A stretch of 64,000 nucleotides of DNA from an uncultured Spirochaetaceae bacterium (GTDB lineage: Bacteria; Spirochaetota; Spirochaetia; Sphaerochaetales; Sphaerochaetaceae), in NCBI GenBank assembly GCA_944390015.1, contig CALXOL010000009.1, positions 31,213 to 95,212 of the forward strand. Reading direction: 5' to 3'. The notes beneath the pieces were generated by a model. The model did not search any database. It was not told the origin of the DNA and saw only the letters and a program-made list of their open reading frames with translations. A program made the translations under genes and the position numbers. Of this stretch, positions 55,415 through 63,804 are shown one piece after another; the first letter of the stretch is position 1; every line of letters starts with the position of its first letter.

Positions 55415-57397
55415 ATGGTAAAAAGATCGCTTACTCTCCTTTTCATATTATCGCTCTCCTTTTTGCTCTTTGCCTCGGATTTCTCTCCAGCCGAGGAAGA
55501 TTATTTTTTCCTAAGTGACATACCCGTGACATATGGAGATGAGCAATTCAGAGAGAGGATTCTGGAGCGTACGGGAGGAAAGCGCGATCCGATCGGACTG
55601 GTGCTTACTGGGGGAAGCGCACGTGCACTTGCCCATATAGGGGTACTCTCTTATCTTGAGGAGGCCGGGATTGTCCCAGATTTCATAATAAGCAATTCAA
55701 TGGGATCCATCATTGCACTTTTATATGCGGCAGGACTTGAGCCGGAACAGATTACGGATTTTCTGAGGATAGGGGATCTTTCAAATTATTTCAGTCTGAC
55801 ACTGCCTCTTCATGGAGGCATTCTCGACCCGTCCGGCTTTAAAAGCCTTGTCGAATCGATTGTAGGCCCTGATCTGCGCCTTGAGGATCTGCAGATTCCC
55901 GTCATGGTCATCTCCGACGATCTTGTGACTAAGAGGGAGATAAGGATAACCGAGGGTAATTTCTCCGATATCCTCATCGCTTCATTTGCGCTTCCTTTCT
56001 ATTTCTCTCCTCAGCAGTACAAAGGGCATCTGCTTATAGATGGTGGTGTTAAGAGCCTAGTCCCGATATATGCGGCGTATGATTACTCGGATACCGTGAT
56101 CATCTCAACTACGTTCTACGATCTGGATACGATCAACCTTCTTAATCCTATAACCATCATAAACGGCTCATTCGATGTCGGTAAGAGGCAGAGGGCGGCA
56201 TCGGACATGAAGAAATACTCATCTTATATCTGGATACGCTGTAATGTGGAGCAGTTCTCGTTCATGGACTTCTCTTCCGCGGATGAGATGGCGGCAATCG
56301 GGTATGAGTCTGCAAAAAGTGTCTCAGATGAACTGAATTCCCTTTATAAGAGCGGTGGAGATGAGTTTGACGAGGTCAGGACTTTATATACATCGAGCCT
56401 TGAGAAGGCAAGGAGGAACATCTATTACTTTGACAGGGTTGAGTCGATGGACCTCTCGAACAACATAATGTTCGCCATGAAGAACTATGAGGGGGATGAC
56501 GGGTATCTTAATGAGTCGTTATCGCTCGGCCTTGAGTACCGCCTGCGCTATAGGATGCTTGAACTCAATACGCTCATGGGTTATGCGTTCAACAGCCATA
56601 GCGGGTATTTTGATAGAAACGGACTAGCATTAGATGCCTCTTTAAGGGTATATCCCGTTCAAAGACTCTGTTTTTCCCTCTCGGCAAATGCCGCATGGTA
56701 CGGTTTTACTTCCTGGGTTCCTTCGATATATGTTAAGCAGGCTTTGGATTTACGCCTGTTGGTCGTCCCTTCTCTTATGTCGTTGAGCTTGCATCAGGGC
56801 TTTGAGTACTTCAGGGATCAGGACTCAATGCGTGGTTCAATATACATGTTTGATACCTCTCTTGTCTCATCGTTCGAGTCCTCTATTTATAAGATGAAGG
56901 CGAATATCGGCTACCAGATAAGCGAGAGGGGATTTAATAAGGAGCTGAGGCAGTTCGTCAATTTCAATATGGATAACAGGTTCATGCTGCCTTATTCGCT
57001 TTTTGTGGATTTCTCGGCATCCGCAAGGTTCTCCATAGATGGGAAAAAAGATATTCCGATCTTCTCCCTTGATGGCTTTGAGAGTAATTCGATAGATCCT
57101 TCTTTCGGTTATCTCGGAGTAGGAAAGGGTATCGCATGGATGCTCTCTGCTGCAGTTGGATATGCGCTTCCTGTCTCTCCTACGGTTGCCGAGTTCCTGA
57201 TTTTCGAGGATACGGAGCTATCGGCATATTTTGATTCACTCATGCTTGATCTGGATTTTTATTTCTCCACAGGTGCTCAGATACAGACCAAGCTCAGTCT
57301 GATAGGCCTTGTGGATCTTCCTCTTCGTCTCCGCCTTGGCTATGACAGCCTGAGTGGGCGCTTCGTCGGCTCAATGCTATTTAGCACCAGCTTCTAG
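55415..57397 (+). CDS. Patatin-like phospholipase fused to an outer-membrane barrel (type Vd-like)
   Basis: This 660-aa protein has a signal peptide (KRSLTLLFILSLSFLLFAS). Residues 58-250 form a patatin domain: oxyanion segment GLVLTGGSARALAHIGVLSYLEEAG, nucleophile S95 in NSMGS (first Gly of G-x-S-x-G is Ser93), and dyad Asp209 in LLIDGGVKSLVPI. A linker, possibly POTRA-like, follows at about 255-340. The C-terminal 320 residues are beta strands typical of a barrel, ending GRFVGSMLFSTSF with terminal Phe. This matches the PlpD type Vd autotransporter plan, in which a phospholipase is exported through its own barrel. Outer-membrane location and lipase activity are inferred. Confidence 0.82.
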   Translation: MVKRSLTLLFILSLSFLLFASDFSPAEEDYFFLSDIPVTYGDEQFRERILERTGGKRDPIGLVLTGGSARALAHIGVLSYLEEAGIVPDFIISNSMGSIIALLYAAGLEPEQITDFLRIGDLSNYFSLTLPLHGGILDPSGFKSLVESIVGPDLRLEDLQIPVMVISDDLVTKREIRITEGNFSDILIASFALPFYFSPQQYKGHLLIDGGVKSLVPIYAAYDYSDTVIISTTFYDLDTINLLNPITIINGSFDVGKRQRAASDMKKYSSYIWIRCNVEQFSFMDFSSADEMAAIGYESAKSVSDELNSLYKSGGDEFDEVRTLYTSSLEKARRNIYYFDRVESMDLSNNIMFAMKNYEGDDGYLNESLSLGLEYRLRYRMLELNTLMGYAFNSHSGYFDRNGLALDASLRVYPVQRLCFSLSANAAWYGFTSWVPSIYVKQALDLRLLVVPSLMSLSLHQGFEYFRDQDSMRGSIYMFDTSLVSSFESSIYKMKANIGYQISERGFNKELRQFVNFNMDNRFMLPYSLFVDFSASARFSIDGKKDIPIFSLDGFESNSIDPSFGYLGVGKGIAWMLSAAVGYALPVSPTVAEFLIFEDTELSAYFDSLMLDLDFYFSTGAQIQTKLSLIGLVDLPLRLRLGYDSLSGRFVGSMLFSTSF

Positions 57398-58467
57398 TCC
57401 TGGTGCTTCTCAAGCCATGCCTCATCTTCTGCATTGAGAGTTGTATCGACATCCTCTCTCTCATCCTCCAGCTCATCATCTTTTGCCATGAATGAGTCAT
57501 CCCTGAAGTCCGGGAGCTCTGGATAGCCGGGGATTATGTCGCTCTCTGATCTCTCATATGCGATTTTCCTGAGCCTTGGCAGCTCCGCTTTGAGTGCGAG
57601 CATCCTGTCGTTGTTTATTGCATCCACCCATTTAAGCCTCGTATCTGGGTTCTCAAGTCCTTCTATCATACTCTCAATCTCCTCTTCAGAAAGGAGAGAT
57701 GTGTTTGAAAACGAAGTAGAGAGGGAATCTTTGAGCATGTTTATAGCATCACGTACATGACCGTATTTCAGGTATACCATCGCATAATGTATGTAAGGGG
57801 CAGAGTAGCCTGGCTTTGTCTGGCTGAAAAGCTTTTCGAGTGTAACTCCTGCCTTCTTATAATCAGATGAGATTATGAAGTAGATTGCCTGGATGTCTAT
57901 CAGGGCGATGCTGGTGGCATTATAGTGGAAAGCCTCAGCAAGGGTTTTCTTATAACTCTTTTTATCGTTTTTCGCTAGGTAGTATGTGCAGAGATTCGCA
58001 TAGAGGTTTGCACTTTTCTTATTATCTTCCTTGGCCTCTTCTGCAAGACGGATTGCGGTATCGAGGTCTCCTTTGAGCCAGTAGTACATCGAAAGTGATG
58101 TCTTTGCCCTTGCTCTGATGTTCTTTGAGCTGCTGTCTTTGACCTCTTCGAGGCTTTTCTTCGCTTTTTCTATATTTCCATGCTGAAGGACAAGCGTTGC
58201 TGCGATTACCGTATTGTTCTCAGAACATCCGAGATTGAGCGCCTTCTCCATAAGGCGTACAGCACTCTCAAGCTCCGCAGGGTTCTTTCTCGCAAGTATC
58301 TTAGTAGCTTTCGCATAGACTGCGTTTCCACGGTTCAATACGGCAAGAACCACAAGACCCGCTATAAGGATTATAAGCTTCGCCTCATTTGAGGAATCGA
58401 CGAAGAAAGTGTATGCTACCATCAGGACGATGATTAAAAGGGCTGCCGCCGTCTTATATTTTCTCAT
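57394..58467 (-). CDS. TPR-repeat membrane protein
   Basis: This 357-aa protein has two N-terminal hydrophobic helices (AAALLIIVLMVAYTFFVDSS and KLIILIAGLVVLAVL) that anchor it in the inner membrane. It continues with several tetratricopeptide-like repeats (about 60-270; e.g. AVRLMEKALNLGCSENN, GDLDTAIRLAEEAKEDNKKSANLYANLCTYYLAKNDKKSYKKTLAEAF, HVRDAINMLKDSL). The C-terminal tail is acidic. It is a probable scaffold for protein complexes; partners are unknown. An AGGTGAG RBS lies before the ATG. It overlaps the patatin gene end by four bases. Confidence 0.75.
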   Translation of the reverse strand: MRKYKTAAALLIIVLMVAYTFFVDSSNEAKLIILIAGLVVLAVLNRGNAVYAKATKILARKNPAELESAVRLMEKALNLGCSENNTVIAATLVLQHGNIEKAKKSLEEVKDSSSKNIRARAKTSLSMYYWLKGDLDTAIRLAEEAKEDNKKSANLYANLCTYYLAKNDKKSYKKTLAEAFHYNATSIALIDIQAIYFIISSDYKKAGVTLEKLFSQTKPGYSAPYIHYAMVYLKYGHVRDAINMLKDSLSTSFSNTSLLSEEEIESMIEGLENPDTRLKWVDAINNDRMLALKAELPRLRKIAYERSESDIIPGYPELPDFRDDSFMAKDDELEDEREDVDTTLNAEDEAWLEKHQD

Positions 58468-58512
58468 AACTCACCTGTAAAAATTTTTGTTATTATTCTA
58501 TTATACGAATAT

Positions 58513-59055
58513 ATGCAAAATGAGAAAAAGATTCTACTTCATGTATGCTGCGGACCATGTTCTACAAGTTCCATAGAGCGCCTTCTAAGCGATTCATGGA
58601 CTCCTGTACTCTATTTTTCAAACAGCAACATAGATACAAAAGAGGAATTTGAGAAAAGATATAAGGAGCTTCTAAAGGTTGCCGCGCTCAATAATCTTGA
58701 AGTAATCAAGGATGATTATGACCATCCATCCTGGCTCTCTGCTATAAAGGGCTATGAGAAAGAGAGGGAAGGAGGATCTCGCTGTCTCCTCTGTTTTGAG
58801 TATAATCTGAGAAGGGCGTACATGAAAGCAAAGGAACTGGGGATTTCTCATTTTACCACGACACTGACCGTTTCCCGATTCAAGAACTCAAAGGCAATCT
58901 TCTCAATAGGTGAGAAATTTGATGGGTTTGAGGAGATCGATTTCAAAAAGAAGGATGGTTTTAACCGTTCGATAATCCTTTCACGCAAGATGGGACTTTA
59001 TAGGCAGAACTACTGCGGATGTGAGTTCTCAAAAGAGGCAAGGAGCAAAGTATGA
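58513..59055 (+). CDS. queH: Epoxyqueuosine reductase QueH
   Basis: This 180-aa DUF208 protein carries out the last step of queuosine synthesis in tRNA. Cys motifs expected for its iron-sulphur centres are present: HVCCGPCSTS near residues 10-19, RCLLCFEYNLRRAYMKAKELG and NYCGCEFS near the C-terminus. The segment FTTTLTVSRFKNSKAIFSIG is also typical. It overlaps the cardiolipin synthase gene by four bases (ATGA). No other queuosine gene is adjacent. Confidence 0.92.
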   Translation: MQNEKKILLHVCCGPCSTSSIERLLSDSWTPVLYFSNSNIDTKEEFEKRYKELLKVAALNNLEVIKDDYDHPSWLSAIKGYEKEREGGSRCLLCFEYNLRRAYMKAKELGISHFTTTLTVSRFKNSKAIFSIGEKFDGFEEIDFKKKDGFNRSIILSRKMGLYRQNYCGCEFSKEARSKV

Positions 59056-60575
59056 GGAAACTGTTCAAGATAGTCACATCGAGGCTGATCTGGTCGGCTC
59101 TGCTGATCCTCATTGAGTTCTTCCTCATGGTTTATCTTGTTTTCTGGGCGGCATATGCCCGTGGTTATTACATTTATTTCTATCTGCTGAGCATCCTTGT
59201 GACCATGTTCGTCCTAACCCGTAAGGAAAGTCCGTCCTATAAGGTCGTCTGGATAGCACTGGCATCCGTATTCCCGACCCTTGGGGGTGTGCTTTATCTT
59301 CTTTTTGGAAACAAGAAGATAGGGCAGAGGGCGGAGCGCAGGCTTGAGGATTATATCAACAGCCATCTTACGCTCTCAAAGGATGTCCGAGAGATGGAGG
59401 ATTCCAGGAAAAAACTAAGTAGCGATGTTGATGTCAGGATGGCGAACTACATCTATAACATGACAGGCCTTCCAGCTTATGACAATACGGAAGCTTATTA
59501 TTTTGCAACTGGCGAGGAATTCTTTGCAGATGTCTTTTCCGAAATGGAGAAGGCGAAGAAATATATCTTCATCGAGTATTTCATAATCGGGCTTGGAGAG
59601 GTATGGAGTAAGACTCTTGAGCTGCTTAAGCGCAAGGCGAAGGAAGGGGTTGATGTGCGCCTGATGTATGACGACATGGGTTCAATAAACTCTGTTCCGA
59701 TTCATTATGAGAAGACACTGAGAAGCTATGGGATAAAGGCAGTGGTATTCAATCCAGTGAAGCCCCATATGAATCCACGTCTCAACTTCCGGGACCACAG
59801 GAAGATATTGTCAATAGACGGTGAGGTCTGCTACACGGGAGGGCTGAATCTTGCGGATGAGTATGCGAACAGGCAGATAAGATTCGGTTACTGGAAGGAT
59901 AATGCGATAAAACTGAAAGGGGAGGCGTGCTTCTCTTTAACGCGCCTCTTTTTAGAGACCTGGTGCAGCCTTAACAAGGAGAAGGTTGATTTTGAATTCT
60001 ACAGACCCGAGCGGATAGCCTCGAGTGATGGCATAGTGCAGATATTCGGTACAAGTCCTTTCTTCCCGGTTCCAATGGGTGAGAATGCGTACCTCAATAT
60101 AATAAACAGTGCTAAGCGCTATGTCTGGATAACCACCCCTTATTTGATTCCCGATGATAAACTTTCCGATGCGCTCTGCATGGCCTCTGAGAGCGGGATA
60201 GATGTGAGAATCGTTACTCCTAACTATCCAGATAAGAAACAGGTTCATGAGGTTACAAGAAGTAATTACGAGCTTCTTCTGAGATCCGGGGTCAGGATTT
60301 TTGAGTTCACACCCGGCTTTGTGCATTCTAAGATGTTCATCTCGGATGATGAGAGGGCGATTGTCGGTACTACGAACCTGGATTACAGGTCTTTCTTCCT
60401 TCATTTTGAGCTTTCCGTGGCGTTCTACGGCTCGAGCATCATAAAGGATGTTAAGAGTGATTTTAATAAGATATTCGATCTTTCAAAGGAGATGGAGTCG
60501 GGCGCTGCAGATAAAATCAGTCCGATACGGAAGGTCTTCAGGTATTTTTATAAGCTTTTCTCTCCGGCACTTTGA
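59052..60575 (+). CDS. cls: Cardiolipin synthase (PLD type)
   Basis: This 507-aa protein has two N-terminal membrane helices (IWSALLILIEFFLMVYLVFWAAYARGYYIYFYLLSILVTMFVL) and a PLDc_N segment SYKVVWIALASVFPTLGGVLYLLFG. Two phospholipase D motifs follow: FRDHRKILSIDGEVCYTGGLN (H249, K251) and FVHSKMFISDDERAIVGTTNLDYRS (H425, K427). It condenses two phosphatidylglycerol molecules to cardiolipin in the inner membrane. Its length equals that of typical ClsA (about 480-510 aa). Its start overlaps queH. Confidence 0.94.
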   Translation: MRKLFKIVTSRLIWSALLILIEFFLMVYLVFWAAYARGYYIYFYLLSILVTMFVLTRKESPSYKVVWIALASVFPTLGGVLYLLFGNKKIGQRAERRLEDYINSHLTLSKDVREMEDSRKKLSSDVDVRMANYIYNMTGLPAYDNTEAYYFATGEEFFADVFSEMEKAKKYIFIEYFIIGLGEVWSKTLELLKRKAKEGVDVRLMYDDMGSINSVPIHYEKTLRSYGIKAVVFNPVKPHMNPRLNFRDHRKILSIDGEVCYTGGLNLADEYANRQIRFGYWKDNAIKLKGEACFSLTRLFLETWCSLNKEKVDFEFYRPERIASSDGIVQIFGTSPFFPVPMGENAYLNIINSAKRYVWITTPYLIPDDKLSDALCMASESGIDVRIVTPNYPDKKQVHEVTRSNYELLLRSGVRIFEFTPGFVHSKMFISDDERAIVGTTNLDYRSFFLHFELSVAFYGSSIIKDVKSDFNKIFDLSKEMESGAADKISPIRKVFRYFYKLFSPAL

Positions 60576-60581
60576 AAAATA

Positions 60582-60590
60582 TGCTATAGT
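60582..60590 (+). promoter_or_regulatory. Extended -10 box before the TrpR-like gene
   Basis: TG-C-TATAGT (TATAGT 60585-60590) lies nine bases before the ATG at 60600, with no RBS. A leader of about three bases is expected. Confidence 0.5.
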
Positions 60591-60599
60591 ATTGTTACT

Positions 60600-60920
60600 A
60601 TGAAACAGAGCAATGTCATGACGACCGATGAAGGAATGCGTGCATACGAGGATATATTATCCGTTGTCGCATCAATTGATGATAAAAACGAGCTGAGGAA
60701 GCTTTTTGATGACCTCTTTACCGATGCTGAGATCGCTGATTTTGTATTAAGGTGGCTGCTTATGGATGATCTTAAGCGTGGTAAGAGCCAGAGGGATATA
60801 GCTAAAAACAGGAATATTAGCCTTTGTAAAATCACAAGAGGCAGTAAGATGCTGAAGAAGAAGGACGGCTTCATGCGCGCCCTTCTCTCAGAACGTTATG
60901 ACGATCATCTGCATCTCTGA
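60600..60920 (+). CDS. TrpR/YerC-family transcriptional regulator
   Basis: This 106-aa all-helical protein is of the YerC/YecD (TrpR-like) family. LRKLFDDLFTDAEIADFVLRWLLMDDLKRGKSQRDIAKNRNISLCKITRGSKML holds the helix-turn-helix (QRDIAKNRNISLCKITRGS). The tryptophan-binding residues of TrpR cannot be confirmed, and no trp genes lie nearby, so the ligand is open. The stop overlaps the convergent glf gene by 16 bases, the largest such overlap in the window. Confidence 0.85.
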   Translation: MKQSNVMTTDEGMRAYEDILSVVASIDDKNELRKLFDDLFTDAEIADFVLRWLLMDDLKRGKSQRDIAKNRNISLCKITRGSKMLKKKDGFMRALLSERYDDHLHL

Positions 60921-62005
60921 TAGCAGATCAGAGCGCTTTCAATCGTCTTATCCATATCATAATATTTATATTCGGCGAGACGACCGCCGATTATGAGGTG
61001 GCTGTCGCTATCGGCCATTGCCCTGTATTTTGAATATAAGAGGGTGTTCTTCTCATCCGATACGGGGTAGTAAGGCTCATTCGTCTCCTCGTAGCTTACC
61101 GGATACTCCTTGCTGATCCATGTTACAGGGCTTTCCTCTTTGAGAAAGTGCTTATGTTCAATTATGCGGGTGTAGCTCTTCTCATGGGATGTGTAGTTCA
61201 CAACGGCATTGCCCTGATAGTTCTCGCATTCGATCCTCTCATGTTTGAATATCTCAGAGCGGTATTCAAGCTTTCCAAGCTCATAGCCATAGAACTCATC
61301 CAGACATCCTGTGTAAAGGAGTCTTGTTGAGAGATTATCCCATCTTTCCCTTTCTTTAAGATAATCCGTTTCCAACAGGACATCAGCGCCATCTATCAGC
61401 TTTTCTATTATCGCATTGTATCCTTCCTCTGGAATGCCCTGATAGCGGTCATTGAAATAGTTGTTGTCATAGATGAACCTTACAGGAAGTCTTTTTATTA
61501 TGGATGGAGGAAGCTCCTTGCAGTCTCTTCCCCACTGCTTTTCCGTATATTCCTTGACAAGCTTCTCATATATTGTGCGCCCCACAAGGCTGATTGCCTG
61601 CTCCTCAAGGTTTTTGGGCTCTCCTTTTATCTCTCTTCGTTCCCTGTCAATCACCTTCTTCGCCTCCTCTGGTGTGAAGCAGGAGAACATCTTTGAGAAG
61701 GTGTTCATGTTGAACGGGAGGTTATAGATCTCACCGTGGTAGTAGGCGATAGGACTGTTTATGTAGTTGTTGAACGATGAGAAACGGTTCACATAATCCC
61801 AAACCTGCTTGTTTGAAGTATGGAATATGTGCGCTCCATATTTATGTATGGATATGCCGTCTCTCTTCTCCTGATAGACATTTCCTCCAATATGGTCTCT
61901 TTTCTCGAGAATCAGGACGCTCTTGCCGTCCTTGATCGCCTCATGAGCGAAGACCGCAGAAAAAAGTCCCGCTCCTACCAGGATAAAATCGTAATGATCT
62001 CTCAT
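60905..62005 (-). CDS. glf: UDP-galactopyranose mutase
   Basis: This 366-aa flavoenzyme interconverts UDP-galactopyranose and UDP-galactofuranose. It has the N-terminal FAD fold DFILVGAGLFSAVFAHEAIKDGKSVLILEKRDHIGGN. HKYGAHIFHTSNKQVWDYVNRFSSF is the substrate region, and EKQWGRDCKELPPSIIKRLPVRFIYDNNYFNDRYQGIPEEGYNAIIEK is diagnostic. The usual length is about 370 aa. It overlaps the helicase stop by four bases (ATGA). No glycosyltransferase cluster is visible in this window, so the galactofuranose user is elsewhere. Confidence 0.95.
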   Translation of the reverse strand: MRDHYDFILVGAGLFSAVFAHEAIKDGKSVLILEKRDHIGGNVYQEKRDGISIHKYGAHIFHTSNKQVWDYVNRFSSFNNYINSPIAYYHGEIYNLPFNMNTFSKMFSCFTPEEAKKVIDRERREIKGEPKNLEEQAISLVGRTIYEKLVKEYTEKQWGRDCKELPPSIIKRLPVRFIYDNNYFNDRYQGIPEEGYNAIIEKLIDGADVLLETDYLKERERWDNLSTRLLYTGCLDEFYGYELGKLEYRSEIFKHERIECENYQGNAVVNYTSHEKSYTRIIEHKHFLKEESPVTWISKEYPVSYEETNEPYYPVSDEKNTLLYSKYRAMADSDSHLIIGGRLAEYKYYDMDKTIESALICYQRCR

Positions 62006-63804
62006 CTTCTCCTCTTTTTTGTCTTCTCTTTCTTTGCCCGTCTCTTGTCATTGACCTTAGGTTTTGGAGATCCGTCAAGTCTTACGTCCTTTCCGTAAGG
62101 CTGCTCTTCCTCTCTTTGCCTCCTGTTCTTTCTGGAACGGGCTCTTTCACTTATTCCTTTTTTCTTCTTCGACACATCATCCTCATGTGCTCTTGTTACG
62201 AGAGGACGACCTTTGCTTCTTGAGAAATATTTTAAGATCTTTTCCGCAACAGGGAAAGGAGCATTTACAAAAGAGAAATCCTCCATTACTTCGATTCCCA
62301 TCAAATCCTCGTCCCTGACTCCGACCTGATCTATAAGGGTGTTTGCCAGGCTTCTCTTTGTATAGCCGTCCCTGCGCCCACGGGCTATGAAAAGCCTTGT
62401 CAGCCCCTCCTCATCGACGGATGCGGGTTTTATCTTATCGTATTTTCCCTTATTCCGCTCTGCCTTCTCATCACGGACTGGGTTGATTCTCTTATACTGG
62501 CTGATCTCAAGCTCATCCTTATATATGGATTCGATGACAGCTGCGAATGCCTTAAGCGGATCCTTTTCTTTTCCGAGAATGGAGTAGGCGATGGCGATGT
62601 AGTCCTCTTTTGGTTCGATAGACACCTTCTCCTTCATATCTTGGAGAATCTTTTTTCTCTTAGCCTGGATGACTTCTTCAGGCTCAGGAACCCTTTCCTT
62701 CTCGATCTCCGATGATGTGGCTTTCTTAATGAAGTTGAATCTTCTTGTCTCCCTGGGGGTTATGAACGTGATTGCTGTTCCCTCGTGTCCGGCTCTTCCA
62801 GTTCTTCCGACACGGTGTATGTAAATCTCAGGATCCTCAGGGATGCTGTAGTTGATTACATGCGTCAGCTCCTGGATGTCTAGGCCACGGGATGCAACAT
62901 CGGTCGCAACCAGTATTGAGAGCCTCTTTTCCTTCATCCTCTTTAAAATGACCTCTCTTTCCCTCTGGGAGAGATCTCCATGGAGGGCCTGGGCATCGTA
63001 GCCCCTGCTGATAAGCTTGTTTGCTATCTCCTCACACTGTACTTTTGTGCGGCAGAAGATCACGCCGTAAAAGCTTACCTCCCTGTCGATGATTCTGGTA
63101 AGGGCCTCGAGTTTATCAGATTCTCTTACTTCAAAATAGATCTGGTGGGTATTTCGGCTTGAGATGTCTTTTATCTCAGTTCTTACGAGCTTATATTCAT
63201 GCATGAAGTTCTCTGCGATTGATAACACCTGCTTAGGCATCGTCGCACTGAACATCAGCATTCTTTTTGACTCAGGGGTTGCCTTGAGTATCTCCTCGAT
63301 ATCCTCGATGAATCCCATGTCGAGCATCTCATCTGCCTCATCGAGAACTGCGAATTTCAGATTCTCAAGCTTCAGAGTTCCTCTCTTTATGTGGTCTAGG
63401 ATTCTTCCCGGCGTTCCTACTACTACGTCAACACCCTTTTTAAGCTTTCTCAGCTGGTTCTCCATGCTTGCGCCACCATAGACGGGTGTTACTTCGATCT
63501 TCTTATCTCCTTTGAGACTTGTTATCTCCTCAGATACCTGTATCGCAAGCTCCCTTGTAGGGCAGAGAATGAGAGCCTCAGGCTCCTTTGCGCCCCCGTT
63601 TATTGTTTCAATTATTGGAAGTGCGAATGCCGCAGTCTTTCCAGTTCCTGTCTGAGCCTGTCCTATTACTTCCGTGTTCTCCTGCAGTAGTAGTGGAATA
63701 CAGAGTCTCTGTATCTCCGTCGGCTGTTCAAATCCCTTTGCCTTTAGGGCTTCGATGGTCCTGTCGCTTAGACCAAGTTCCTTAAATTCTTCTAAATTTT
63801 CCAT
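62002..63804 (-). CDS. deaD: DEAD-box RNA helicase (DeaD/CsdA type)
   Basis: This 600-aa helicase has the Q motif GFEQPTEIQRLCIPLLL, motif I AQTGTGKT, PTRELAIQ, TPGRILDHI, motif II DEADEM, SATMP, and motif VI HRVGRTGRAGHEGTA. A DbpA-type RNA-binding domain (about 465-540: LTRLFIARGRRDGYTKRSLANTLIDQVGVRDEDLMGIEVMEDFSFVNAPF) and a Lys/Arg-rich tail follow. That is the domain order of CsdA, which acts in ribosome assembly and cold adaptation. The DEAD and domain calls are firm; the gene name is by architecture. No RBS is seen; TATAGA lies about 11 bases upstream. Confidence 0.9.
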   Translation of the reverse strand: MENLEEFKELGLSDRTIEALKAKGFEQPTEIQRLCIPLLLQENTEVIGQAQTGTGKTAAFALPIIETINGGAKEPEALILCPTRELAIQVSEEITSLKGDKKIEVTPVYGGASMENQLRKLKKGVDVVVGTPGRILDHIKRGTLKLENLKFAVLDEADEMLDMGFIEDIEEILKATPESKRMLMFSATMPKQVLSIAENFMHEYKLVRTEIKDISSRNTHQIYFEVRESDKLEALTRIIDREVSFYGVIFCRTKVQCEEIANKLISRGYDAQALHGDLSQREREVILKRMKEKRLSILVATDVASRGLDIQELTHVINYSIPEDPEIYIHRVGRTGRAGHEGTAITFITPRETRRFNFIKKATSSEIEKERVPEPEEVIQAKRKKILQDMKEKVSIEPKEDYIAIAYSILGKEKDPLKAFAAVIESIYKDELEISQYKRINPVRDEKAERNKGKYDKIKPASVDEEGLTRLFIARGRRDGYTKRSLANTLIDQVGVRDEDLMGIEVMEDFSFVNAPFPVAEKILKYFSRSKGRPLVTRAHEDDVSKKKKGISERARSRKNRRQREEEQPYGKDVRLDGSPKPKVNDKRRAKKEKTKKRRR

